A stretch of DNA of 5,462 nucleotides from an uncultured Alphaproteobacteria bacterium (GTDB lineage Bacteria; Pseudomonadota; Alphaproteobacteria; CASFRQ01; SAAU01), in the NCBI GenBank assembly GCA_949296785.1, contig CASFRQ010000043.1, forward strand, positions 1 to 5,462, in the 5' to 3' direction. Position numbers and translations under genes: made by a program. The notes under the pieces were generated by a model. It made no database searches, was not told the DNA's origin, and was given only the letters and a program-made list of their open reading frames with translations. Shown piece after piece: positions 1-5,462 of the stretch (its first letter is position 1; each line of letters opens with the position of its first letter).

Positions 1-353
1 CCTGCCTTTTCCAAATCATAACCAAATAAAATATTCTCTCTTCCCCACGGACATTTCAAAATATCCGGCTCAGAAATAACTTCCGGATTAAAATCCATCA
101 AGGCGTACTTTTTTTCAGGCAGATACTCAAAAGGTTTTTTAAAATAAGATCCTTTAAGTACAGGAATTTCCTTAAACGGCCGTCCGCAATCATTCACAAG
201 AACCAAAAAAACATCCGGATCATAATAAAAATTGTCTACAAAATCCGAAATCTGTTTTTCAAAACCGCCGTAAATTGCCACACGGCATTTTCCTTGTTTT
301 TCATGATGCAAAGACTGTTCCGTTTGAAATTCAAAACAATTTTTATCTGTCAC
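1..353 (-). CDS. Gene D: N-terminal part of a divergent GAPDH-like Rossmann protein (partial)
   Basis: The reading frame is open from a GTG at 353 to the left edge, giving 117 complete codons with the 3' end outside the window. The GTG is chosen because AAAGGA (361-366, minus strand) lies 7 bases upstream and the frame has no ATG before residue 86. The start overlaps the end of gene C by 11 bases (GTGACAGATAA), which suggests translational coupling. After a polar N-terminus of about 23 residues comes RVAIYGGFEKQ (24-34), then a helix and FLVLVND (49-55). This is the beta-alpha-beta pattern expected at the start of GAPDH (VxINGFGRxGR ... VVAxND), but most fingerprint glycines are missing. The family call rests on this short stretch and on resemblance to the neighbouring genes. 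A different Rossmann protein is possible. No function can be assigned. Confidence 0.6.
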   Translation of the reverse strand, partial: MTDKNCFEFQTEQSLHHEKQGKCRVAIYGGFEKQISDFVDNFYYDPDVFLVLVNDCGRPFKEIPVLKGSYFKKPFEYLPEKKYALMDFNPEVISEPDILKCPWGRENILFGYDLEKA

Positions 354-1962
354 GATTTTTTCCTTTCTCGTACAAGGGAAACTCAAAAAACCGTGTATTA
401 TCCGTTTCTTGAAAAACTTTATCCTTTCCGCTTTGTTCACCGCCGAGGTTATTTTTTTCTAAAGTGCCGACCGTCTCCCGCAAAGAAGCCTTTTCTTTAT
501 CCGAATCGGTATTTTTTCCGAAAACATTTCCCGAATCAAAAAAGCTCTTTCCTTTTGTAAAAGCCTTTTCAAAAGAGTTTTCTTCCTCAAGGCTCTCTTC
601 CCATTCCTTTTCGTCAAGCGTCGGCGGCAGATTTTTATCCAAGGCCTGCGCCTTCCTTTCCAAAAGCCGGCGTTTTTCCTTTATTCTCTCCAAAGGAATC
701 ACCTTCCTTTCAGCTCTCACCTCCTTATCTCTTTCAATAATCCATTTTTCCTCAATTACTTTAGATGAATCCGTCGGATCTTTTATGTAAAAAACAGGAG
801 GTTGCAAATACGCCAAAGGATAAAAAAAGACAAAATCCGCCCCCGCTTCCAAATACTCATGAATTATTTTCGGCTTTTCAATACTGTCTTTATTAAAAAA
901 ACCTTTGACACCTACGCCCAACGCCGATGAGCCTTCTTGGGAATCCTCAAAAGCCTCCTTTGGCAAAGGAAGCGCTACCGAAACATTTTTACCGTAAAAA
1001 CCTGAAATATCTATTTTTTCAGAAGGAAGATACAGAGCACATTCTTCCCTCACTCTGTAAAATTTAGATGTGTCAACAACGGCGCTTTCATTAATAGACA
1101 AGTAATGTCTGGCTTTCCACAGGGATTGTTCAAAAGAAAAATCCGAAGAAACTTCATAAACCCGGAAAGTTCTTTTTTTCAAATCTTCTGGAGACGGCAT
1201 TTCAAAGGACATGGATTTTAAAAAAGAATCCACCTGTTTTAAAAGGAAAGAACCGCCGCTGACCGCAATATCGTCTTCCAGCACAGAATCACTGAAACAA
1301 TACTCAACTCCTACCCTGTTACCCGCCTGGCGAATAAAAGAAATACTGCCTTCCTTCGCCCATTCTTCGGGGTAGGACACAAGAACTTCCCCTATTCCAT
1401 TTAAAAGAGCGTCCCTGATTAAAAAACGCATATTGGACATATCTTCAAAGGAGTCTTGTGTCAAACCGAGGGAGATTTTCTTTCCGTCTTTTTCATAAAC
1501 AGCCTCCGGGTAAGTGCCGATACATACACTCAAACGAGAGCCGCCTTTTTGCATATGTCTCAAAGCTTGCTGCGCCGGTGAAAAACCGCCATAGGAAAAA
1601 TCATAAACCTCATCCACTTCTTTCCATGAAACTTTATTCAAGTCCGGTTGATTTATGATTTCCGGTTGAAAATACAAAGTCCTTTTCCGTACTCCCTGAG
1701 AAGTTCGGACCGCCTTACCTGTCCGAAAATCAAAAGAGGTATCCTTCTGCGGTGCAACAAAAACAAACCCTTGTTCATCCATACCGGCCGTGTTTACAAG
1801 CGTTACCTTTTGCTGCGCACCTTGAGCAACTTCCTCTGCCAACAATTCCAAGTACTCCGCGGCAGTAGGATTTACGCCGAAAAAAGCGATTTTTCTGGAA
1901 AACTCTTCTTTTTCTTTCAAAGTGGCAACCACTTGCTTAAAATCAATATCTTTGGAAGTCAT
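343..1962 (-). CDS. Gene C: degenerate full-length GAPDH-like protein with charged C-terminal extension
   Basis: This 539-residue protein has no recognised name. By eye its first 330 or so residues follow the order of type I GAPDH (about 330 residues). KIAFFGVNPTAAEY (24-37) sits at the NAD-binding start, and KVTLVN (52-57) matches VVAIND. DTSFDFRTG (74-82) matches the yDSthGrf stretch. QPDLNKVSW (105-113) and VYDFSYGGF (119-127) match ERDPanlkW and VvEaTGlF, and KGGSRLSVCIG (139-149) matches aGAkkVvmtg. MSFEMPSP (251-258) matches MAFRVPTP, and FSFEQ (275-279) matches tYEQ in the catalytic domain. The region expected to hold SCTTNC reads EDMSNMRFL (173-181), with no cysteine, and no HATT histidine is seen. 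The protein is therefore probably not a dehydrogenase. Residues 395-539 are rich in K, E and R and may form helix or coiled coil. It overlaps gene B by 4 bases (ATGA) and gene D by 11. TCCTTC at 1972-1977 (GAAGGA on the coding strand) is its likely ribosome site. Confidence 0.68.
   Translation of the reverse strand: MTSKDIDFKQVVATLKEKEEFSRKIAFFGVNPTAAEYLELLAEEVAQGAQQKVTLVNTAGMDEQGFVFVAPQKDTSFDFRTGKAVRTSQGVRKRTLYFQPEIINQPDLNKVSWKEVDEVYDFSYGGFSPAQQALRHMQKGGSRLSVCIGTYPEAVYEKDGKKISLGLTQDSFEDMSNMRFLIRDALLNGIGEVLVSYPEEWAKEGSISFIRQAGNRVGVEYCFSDSVLEDDIAVSGGSFLLKQVDSFLKSMSFEMPSPEDLKKRTFRVYEVSSDFSFEQSLWKARHYLSINESAVVDTSKFYRVREECALYLPSEKIDISGFYGKNVSVALPLPKEAFEDSQEGSSALGVGVKGFFNKDSIEKPKIIHEYLEAGADFVFFYPLAYLQPPVFYIKDPTDSSKVIEEKWIIERDKEVRAERKVIPLERIKEKRRLLERKAQALDKNLPPTLDEKEWEESLEEENSFEKAFTKGKSFFDSGNVFGKNTDSDKEKASLRETVGTLEKNNLGGEQSGKDKVFQETDNTRFFEFPLYEKGKNRDR
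361..366 (-). promoter_or_regulatory. Ribosome binding site deciding the GTG start of gene D
   Basis: On the minus strand AAAGGA lies 7 bases upstream of the GTG at 353-351, inside the last codons of gene C. It supports a GTG start in a frame that has no nearby ATG. Confidence 0.6.
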
Positions 1963-2507
1963 CGGCCTTTTTCCTTCTTTTCTTCCACTTTTAACAAAAC
2001 TCCCTTAGGGGAAATACCGGCATTTTTAATTTGCGTCATCGCTCGGGGTTGCGGTATCTGGGTTTCAAACACGGGATACCTTTTTCCCGCGGTAAAAACA
2101 GCCATTCTGCTGAAAGAGCATACATGTACCTGAGACAACCCTTCATCCTGAAAATGAAAAGACGCCTGCTCCTTAAAATCTTTCAAAAGAGCTTTTTCCA
2201 TATTTTCGCCCTCTTCCGCCTTCGTAAAATCAACTACGACATCCACATTATACTTTTCCCACGGAACGGGACAACTACCGTCAACACTTAAAAAAGGAAC
2301 ACCGGGATACTTTGACTTAAAATCTTTCTTTAAAGCTCTCATTTTCTGTATTTCACGGAAAGAAAGGTGTTTTCCCTTTTCTTTCACCTGAACAATCACC
2401 GCCAGTTCAAACTCCTCATCGTTTTTTTCAAAAAAATACTCGTAAAATCCACGGGACAAAGCATTCACACCATAAACAGCCACTCTTTTTATTTCTTTTT
2501 TTTCCAT
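1959..2507 (-). CDS. Gene B: short GAPDH N-domain-like protein
   Basis: A 182-residue protein, about half a GAPDH. RVAVYGVNALSR (8-19) corresponds to the NAD-binding start, and ELAVIVQV (34-41) to the second strand. CPVPWEKYNVDVVVDFT (79-95) strongly resembles the GAPDH stretch 'dp..lPW.e.gvDvVvEsTG'. The helix that normally precedes aGAkkV follows at about 99-113, but that motif itself is not recognisable. No active-site cysteine motif or catalytic half is seen. The C-terminus ends in a lysine/glutamate-rich tail. The ATG at 2507 has AAGGA (2512-2516) 4 bases upstream, slightly close but usable. The gene starts 57 bases after gene A, with no terminator between them, and its TGA overlaps the ATG of gene C (ATGA). 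It is probably a subunit-like or partner protein rather than an enzyme. The family assignment is by eye. Confidence 0.66.
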   Translation of the reverse strand: MEKKEIKRVAVYGVNALSRGFYEYFFEKNDEEFELAVIVQVKEKGKHLSFREIQKMRALKKDFKSKYPGVPFLSVDGSCPVPWEKYNVDVVVDFTKAEEGENMEKALLKDFKEQASFHFQDEGLSQVHVCSFSRMAVFTAGKRYPVFETQIPQPRAMTQIKNAGISPKGVLLKVEEKKEKGR

Positions 2508-2564
2508 TTGATCCTTCTTTGTTTCTCTATTTTCTCATCCGTTTTCCCCGCGTTTTTTACATTC

Positions 2565-3680
2565 CTATTCCCTCTGGTTCTGAATATTTTTGGAAAGGAC
2601 GGAGGCGACCACCCCTCCTTGAGCTTTTACACCGGCGTTTTTTCCTGTCGGAACTTGAACTTTGTTTTCCTTCTCCGTTTCGTTTTGAGAAGAATTAAGA
2701 AGTTCAAATCGCTCTTTCTGCTTCATAATGAACGACAGAACAGGACTGTCTTTTATATCCTTTTCTTCCAGCTTGACTTGCCATACTTTGCCACCGCCCA
2801 CCTCAAAAACCGTCAATTGTCCGTCCGGTAAAAAGCTGACTAAGGTATCTGTTTTTTTGGAATGATAGTACTGCGATAAAACAATCAGATCATCCCAAGA
2901 AAATTCTTTAAAATTCAAGACAACCTCAGGCTTAAAAGTTTTATAAACATTTTTATCTTTCAGAACCCGCTGATTTTTTCTTTGAGAATAAAAAATCATT
3001 TCTTCATTATAAAATTTATCCAAATCCTTATCATTGGAATCAATCATAAAAACGCCGTCTTTCTTGCTTAAAACATCGTCCATGACCAAGCTGACCTTAA
3101 AAACCGGATGATTTTTCGCCTCTTTGAAAAAGAAACGGGCAAAAGGCGTTGTTCCGTTGATAAACACCCGAACTCTGTCGTCTTTTTTCCTCGGGAACAA
3201 CATAAAAAACTGTTTCCCGAAAAAAAACGGCAACCGGTAGCTTTTAATTTTAGGCTTTTCCACCGTCCCTTTGTTTTTATAAATATGAATTTCGGATTTC
3301 TCTTCGTTATTGCTGATATAAATCAGTTTTTTAATCCCGGCTTTTAAGAAAAAAGTCACTTCATGCCTTGAATATTTCATTGTAGGATTGCTGCAAACAA
3401 CGGTATTGATATCCATTTCTTGCAAAGGCAGCTTTGATAAATCCCTTTCCTGATAGAAATTCATTCGCAGCCCGTTGTATTCCAAACTTTTTTCATCCTG
3501 CGAAAGGCAGCAGGCAGGGTTAATTTCCCGCATTTCCTTTTCCAAAGAATTTTTACGCCAAGACAAACCGTTCGGCTCATTGACAAGGGGGACTTCTATA
3601 TCGTCCCTTTGATTCATGACAAGCGCCTGCAAAAGATGTCGGCCGAATTCGTCCAAGTTAAAAAAGGCAACGCGGTACAT
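2565..3680 (-). CDS. Gene A: protein with two tandem GAPDH N-domain-like units
   Basis: A 371-residue protein, first gene of the minus-strand operon. The ATG at 3680 is preferred over the 38-codon-longer frame starting at 3794. It has a strong GAGGAGGA site (3685-3692) 4 bases upstream and starts just downstream of a good promoter that lies inside the longer version. Unit 1 covers about residues 1-125: RVAFFNLDEFGR (3-14), DIEVPLVNEP (27-36), LEYNGLRMNFYQERD (66-80), DINTVV (90-95) and AGIKKLIYIS (114-123). This is a close block-by-block match to GAPDH (vNGkkI.v..ERDP, vDvV, aGAkkVi.s). Unit 2 begins at about 169 with RVRVFINGTTPFAR (169-182), then VSLVMDD (196-202), FKPEVVLNF (249-257) and LVSFLPDG (280-287). 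A low-complexity polar tail ends the protein. No catalytic cysteine motif is present, and unit 1 has lost most fingerprint glycines. Not secreted as far as can be seen. Function unknown. Confidence 0.7.
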   Translation of the reverse strand: MYRVAFFNLDEFGRHLLQALVMNQRDDIEVPLVNEPNGLSWRKNSLEKEMREINPACCLSQDEKSLEYNGLRMNFYQERDLSKLPLQEMDINTVVCSNPTMKYSRHEVTFFLKAGIKKLIYISNNEEKSEIHIYKNKGTVEKPKIKSYRLPFFFGKQFFMLFPRKKDDRVRVFINGTTPFARFFFKEAKNHPVFKVSLVMDDVLSKKDGVFMIDSNDKDLDKFYNEEMIFYSQRKNQRVLKDKNVYKTFKPEVVLNFKEFSWDDLIVLSQYYHSKKTDTLVSFLPDGQLTVFEVGGGKVWQVKLEEKDIKDSPVLSFIMKQKERFELLNSSQNETEKENKVQVPTGKNAGVKAQGGVVASVLSKNIQNQRE

Positions 3681-3684
3681 TTTT

Positions 3685-3692
3685 TCCTCCTC
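3685..3692 (-). promoter_or_regulatory. Strong ribosome binding site fixing the start of gene A
   Basis: GAGGAGGA on the minus strand lies 4 bases from the ATG at 3680 (GGAGG is 5 bases away). It is the best Shine-Dalgarno match in the window and argues against the upstream in-frame ATG at 3794. Confidence 0.85.
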
Positions 3693-3713
3693 GTTTACAA
3701 ATAACTTTTTCTT

Positions 3714-3742
3714 ATCATACAAAAAGGGAAACAGAAAATCAA
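3714..3742 (-). promoter_or_regulatory. Sigma70-type promoter for the A-B-C-D operon
   Basis: On the minus strand TTGATT (-35, 3742-3737) and TATGAT (-10, 3719-3714) are separated by exactly 17 bases. Transcription would start near 3707, leaving a short leader of about 27 bases before the ATG at 3680. This is inferred from consensus matching. Confidence 0.65.
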
Positions 3743-3792
3743 CAAAAAGATAGACAATAATCGCCTTATTTTTCTCACTCTGATCGCCTTTC

Positions 3793-3832
3793 AAAAAAAG
3801 GGCCTTTCTTTTTATAAAAAGCCCTTTTTTTT
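3793..3832. terminator. Bidirectional terminator-like hairpin between divergent promoters
   Basis: AAAAAAAGGGC (3793-3803) pairs with GCCCTTTTTTT (3821-3831), giving an 11-base-pair stem with a run of T on either strand. The loop region overlaps an AT palindrome (3808-3821) that could form a competing inner hairpin. It has the form of an intrinsic terminator in both directions. It lies upstream of both flanking promoters, so it ends no visible gene. It may stop stray transcription between the two units, or it may be left from an earlier gene arrangement. Confidence 0.6.
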
Positions 3833-3857
3833 CTCTTTCGGTAAAAGTGTTTTTTTA

Positions 3858-3886
3858 TTGACTTTGAAAAGAAAATGTGCCATAAG
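3858..3886 (+). promoter_or_regulatory. Sigma70-type promoter for ffh
   Basis: TTGACT (3858-3863) and CATAAG (3881-3886) are spaced by 17 bases. A TG one base upstream of the -10 (TGC-CATAAG) gives an extended -10. Transcription would start near 3893, so the ffh leader would be about 117 bases. Inferred from consensus only. Confidence 0.6.
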
Positions 3887-3922
3887 AAAGCATCTTTTCA
3901 AGAACTGTACCGATAAAAACAG

Positions 3923-3934
3923 TCTCTGCGGAGA
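3923..3934 (+). other. Small leader hairpin with UNCG-type tetraloop
   Basis: TCTC (3923-3926) pairs with GAGA (3931-3934) around the loop TGCG. The closing C(UGCG)G is an unusually stable tetraloop type. It lies within the predicted 5' untranslated region of ffh. Confidence 0.45.
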
Positions 3935-3936
3935 TA

Positions 3937-3964
3937 CATCAGCCCGTGAATACACGCACTGATG
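3937..3964 (+). other. Leader hairpin upstream of ffh
   Basis: CATCAG (3937-3942) pairs with CTGATG (3959-3964). Inside it CGTG (3945-3948) pairs with CACG (3953-3956) around the loop AATA, leaving a 2x2 internal loop. There is no long T run directly after it, so it does not look like a simple terminator. It may stabilise the mRNA or act in regulation. Confidence 0.5.
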
Positions 3965-3995
3965 CGTTTGGTTTTATGTATTATAAGGACGAATT

Positions 3996-4001
3996 AAAGG
4001 G
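3996..4001 (+). promoter_or_regulatory. Ribosome binding site of ffh
   Basis: AAAGGG lies 8 bases upstream of the ATG at 4010. A weaker AAGGA further upstream (3985-3989) is too distant to be the main site. Confidence 0.6.
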
Positions 4002-4009
4002 AAAAAAGA

Positions 4010-5401
4010 ATGTTTGACTCTTTGGCTGACAGATTAAAATCCGTTTTTGACAAGCTGACCGGCAGGGGCGTTATTTCCGAGCAGATTTTGGACGAAACGA
4101 TGAAAGAAATCCGAACCGCCCTTTTGGAAGCGGACGTCGCCCTTCCCGTCGTCAAGTCCTTTATTGAAACGGCCAAAGAAAAAGCGTTGGGTCAGCAGGT
4201 TATCAAGTCCGTCCAACCGTCTCAGCAGATTGTTAAAATCGTTAATGATACTTTGGTGGAGGTTCTGTCCGACAAAGACAGTGCCCTTAACTTAAATGTC
4301 CCTGCTCCCGCTGTTATTTTAATGGCCGGTTTGCAGGGCGCCGGAAAAACGACTTCCGCGGCGAAACTGGGGCTGAAATTAAAGAAAGACAGGAAAAAAG
4401 TCCTTTTGGCTTCCCTGGATATTTACCGTCCCGCCGCTCGCGAACAGCTGGCGCAAATGGGCGTTAAAACCGGCGTGGATACCTTGCCGATTGTTGAAGG
4501 CGAAACCGTCATGCGGATTCTGCAACGCGCTTTTGAGCAAAGCGCCAAAGGCGGGTACGATGTTCTGATTTTGGATTCCGCCGGCCGATTGCATCTGGAC
4601 GAACAGATGATGGACGAGCTGAAAGAAGTCAAAAAACAAGCCAACCCCGCGGAAATCCTCCTGACGGTAGACTCCATGACCGGACAGGACGCGGTACAGG
4701 TTGCCAAAGCTTTTAACGAACAGCTGGGCGTTACCGGAATCATCCTGACCCGGACGGACGGCGATGCCAGAGGGGGGGCCGCCCTCTCTATGCGTTCGGT
4801 AACCGGCAAGCCGATTAAGTTCTTGGGAACCGGGGAAAAACCGGAGGATTTGGAAGCTTTTGACGCCGAACGGGTTGCCGGCCGCCTTTTAGGTATGGGC
4901 GATGTCGTAGGCCTTGTTGAAACCGCGATGGACAAAATCAAAAAGGAAGACGCCGAAAAAATGGCGCAAAGGATGATGAGCGGTTCCTTCAACCTGAACG
5001 ATATGTTGGAACAGTTGCGCCAGATTCAAAAAATGGGCGATTTAAAAGGAATCATGATGATGATTCCGGGCCTGTCTCAGTTCAAAAAACAGATTGAAAA
5101 CTCTGAAATCGGCGATAAGCTGATTAAACGGCAGGAAGCGATTATTCTTTCCATGACAAAGAAGGAAAGAAAAAATCCGGACATCATCAAAGCCATGCGC
5201 AAAAAAAGAATTGCCGAAGGTTCCGGCACCACGGTGCAGGAGGTGAACAAACTGCTCAAACAATACGAGCAGATGTCCGAAATGATGAAAAAGATGAAAA
5301 AGTTAGGCCCGCTGGGAATGATGGGAGCCATGAAGAACTTAAGTTCCATGCTGCCGCCGGGCATGCCGCCGATGGGGGGCAAATTCCCGTTTAAATTTTA
5401 A
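4010..5401 (+). CDS. ffh: Signal recognition particle protein Ffh (SRP54 GTPase)
   Basis: Ffh binds 4.5S RNA and signal sequences of nascent membrane proteins. It delivers ribosomes to the membrane through the FtsY receptor, using GTP. The 463 residues are full length for the family. The N domain (about 1-90) carries ALLEADVALPVV (37-48). The G domain holds the P-loop GLQGAGKTT (107-115), DIYRPAA (137-143), DSAGR (189-193), TRTDGDARGG (247-256) and GTGEK (273-277). The M domain (from about 320) begins RMMSGSFNLNDML and includes the methionine-rich finger-loop region GIMMMIPG (347-354). Its RNA-binding segment has RKNPDII (387-393) and RKKRIAEGSG (397-406). The end is rich in Met, Gly and Pro. 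DIYRPAA and DSAGR replace the more usual DTYRPAA and DTAGR, both mild changes. The start at 4010 gives the canonical MFDSLADRL N-terminus. It is followed by rpsP after 44 bases with no terminator, so the two are probably co-transcribed. Confidence 0.98.
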   Translation: MFDSLADRLKSVFDKLTGRGVISEQILDETMKEIRTALLEADVALPVVKSFIETAKEKALGQQVIKSVQPSQQIVKIVNDTLVEVLSDKDSALNLNVPAPAVILMAGLQGAGKTTSAAKLGLKLKKDRKKVLLASLDIYRPAAREQLAQMGVKTGVDTLPIVEGETVMRILQRAFEQSAKGGYDVLILDSAGRLHLDEQMMDELKEVKKQANPAEILLTVDSMTGQDAVQVAKAFNEQLGVTGIILTRTDGDARGGAALSMRSVTGKPIKFLGTGEKPEDLEAFDAERVAGRLLGMGDVVGLVETAMDKIKKEDAEKMAQRMMSGSFNLNDMLEQLRQIQKMGDLKGIMMMIPGLSQFKKQIENSEIGDKLIKRQEAIILSMTKKERKNPDIIKAMRKKRIAEGSGTTVQEVNKLLKQYEQMSEMMKKMKKLGPLGMMGAMKNLSSMLPPGMPPMGGKFPFKF

Positions 5402-5430
5402 CCAAGCATGCTTTTCTTTTAACTTTAACA

Positions 5431-5437
5431 AGAGGTG
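5431..5437 (+). promoter_or_regulatory. Ribosome binding site of the probable rpsP
   Basis: AGAGGTG lies 8 bases upstream of the ATG at 5446, a good spacing, and supports that codon as a real start. Confidence 0.6.
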
Positions 5438-5445
5438 TAAAAAAC

Positions 5446-5462
5446 ATGACAGTACGCATCAG
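5446..5462 (+). CDS. rpsP: Probable start of 30S ribosomal protein S16 (partial)
   Basis: Only the first five codons (MTVRI) and two more bases are visible. The call rests on this N-terminus, which fits the S16 pattern (M-x-V-x-I-R-L), on the good ribosome site, and on the widespread order ffh-rpsP (often continuing rimM-trmD-rplS). S16 is a small-subunit protein needed for 30S assembly. The product cannot be proved from so few residues. Confidence 0.7.

Larger units (their letters stand above)
3681..4009. other. Divergent intergenic region between gene A and ffh
   Basis: These 329 bases hold no convincing gene. From left to right they contain the gene A ribosome site and promoter, a terminator-like hairpin, the ffh promoter, and a leader of about 117 bases with two predicted hairpins. 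Each element is listed separately. The 4.5S RNA signature (GGAAGCAGCC-type loop) is not present here. Confidence 0.8.

Noticed and set aside
1648..2133. Plus-strand open frame of 161 codons
   Set aside because: It lies opposite genes B and C, which have overlapping starts and stops and family-like motifs. Its translation is low-quality and has no ribosome site.
2367..2831. Plus-strand open frame of 154 codons, rich in Phe and Leu
   Set aside because: It mirrors the Lys/Glu-rich coding strand of genes A and B. The apparent hydrophobic stretches are a reverse-complement artefact.
3220..3240. Long A run inside gene A as a possible programmed frameshift site
   Set aside because: The frame continues intact through it with GAPDH-like sequence on both sides, and similar runs are common across this AT-rich operon.
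3681..3794. 38-codon N-terminal extension of gene A starting at an ATG at 3794
   Set aside because: It would span the promoter and the strong ribosome site. The extension has no family resemblance, and the GAPDH-like start begins right at the ATG at 3680.
3833..4009. 4.5S RNA gene (ffs) next to ffh
   Set aside because: The conserved GGAAGCAGCC-type loop region of bacterial SRP RNA is not present in this spacer.
4423..4992. Minus-strand open frame of 189 codons
   Set aside because: It is fully inside ffh on the opposite strand, and its Ser/Arg/Pro-rich translation is typical of an antisense shadow.
1..5462. Insertion sequences, tRNA genes or a CRISPR array
   Set aside because: No transposase-like protein, terminal inverted repeats, tRNA cloverleaf motif or regularly spaced repeats were seen on either strand.

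Overview
The window suggests a low-GC alphaproteobacterium. The evidence is a complete Ffh whose sequence has alphaproteobacterial features: the ALLEADVALPVV helix, GGAALSMRSVTGKPIKF, and an ERKNPDII...RIAEGSG M domain. It is followed by what looks like the start of rpsP, giving the common bacterial order ffh-rpsP. An uncultured gut or host-associated lineage is possible, but that is inference only.

Layout. The left two thirds (1-3680) is a minus-strand operon of four genes, called A, B, C and D here in transcription order: A (2565-3680), B (1959-2507), C (343-1962) and D (1-353, cut by the window edge). A and B are separated by 57 bases. B and C overlap by 4 bases and C and D by 11, so they are probably co-transcribed and translationally coupled. 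The divergent intergenic region (3681-4009) holds a sigma70-type promoter for each direction, a terminator-like hairpin between them, and a structured leader in front of ffh. On the plus strand, ffh (4010-5401) is followed 44 bases later by the first bases of a probable rpsP (5446 onward).

Biology. The right side is housekeeping: the protein component of the signal recognition particle, then ribosomal protein S16. The left side is the unusual part. None of the four proteins is recognisable as a named gene. Each begins with a hydrophobic strand-turn-helix block placed like the NAD-binding start of glyceraldehyde-3-phosphate dehydrogenase (GAPDH, usually NGFGRIGR). A, B and C also carry a second GAPDH-like block, matching the 'ERDP..lpW.e.gvDvV.E.tG.f' and 'hl.aGAkkVi.s' stretches. 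Gene C follows a GAPDH skeleton over about 310 residues and adds a charged tail. Gene A appears to hold two N-domain copies in tandem. Gene B looks like little more than one N domain. The glycine-rich NAD fingerprint is eroded and no SCTTNC active-site cysteine motif remains, so these are probably non-catalytic GAPDH-fold paralogues. The alignments were made by eye from memory of the family, not by a search. The minus-strand genes are clearly more AT-rich than ffh.
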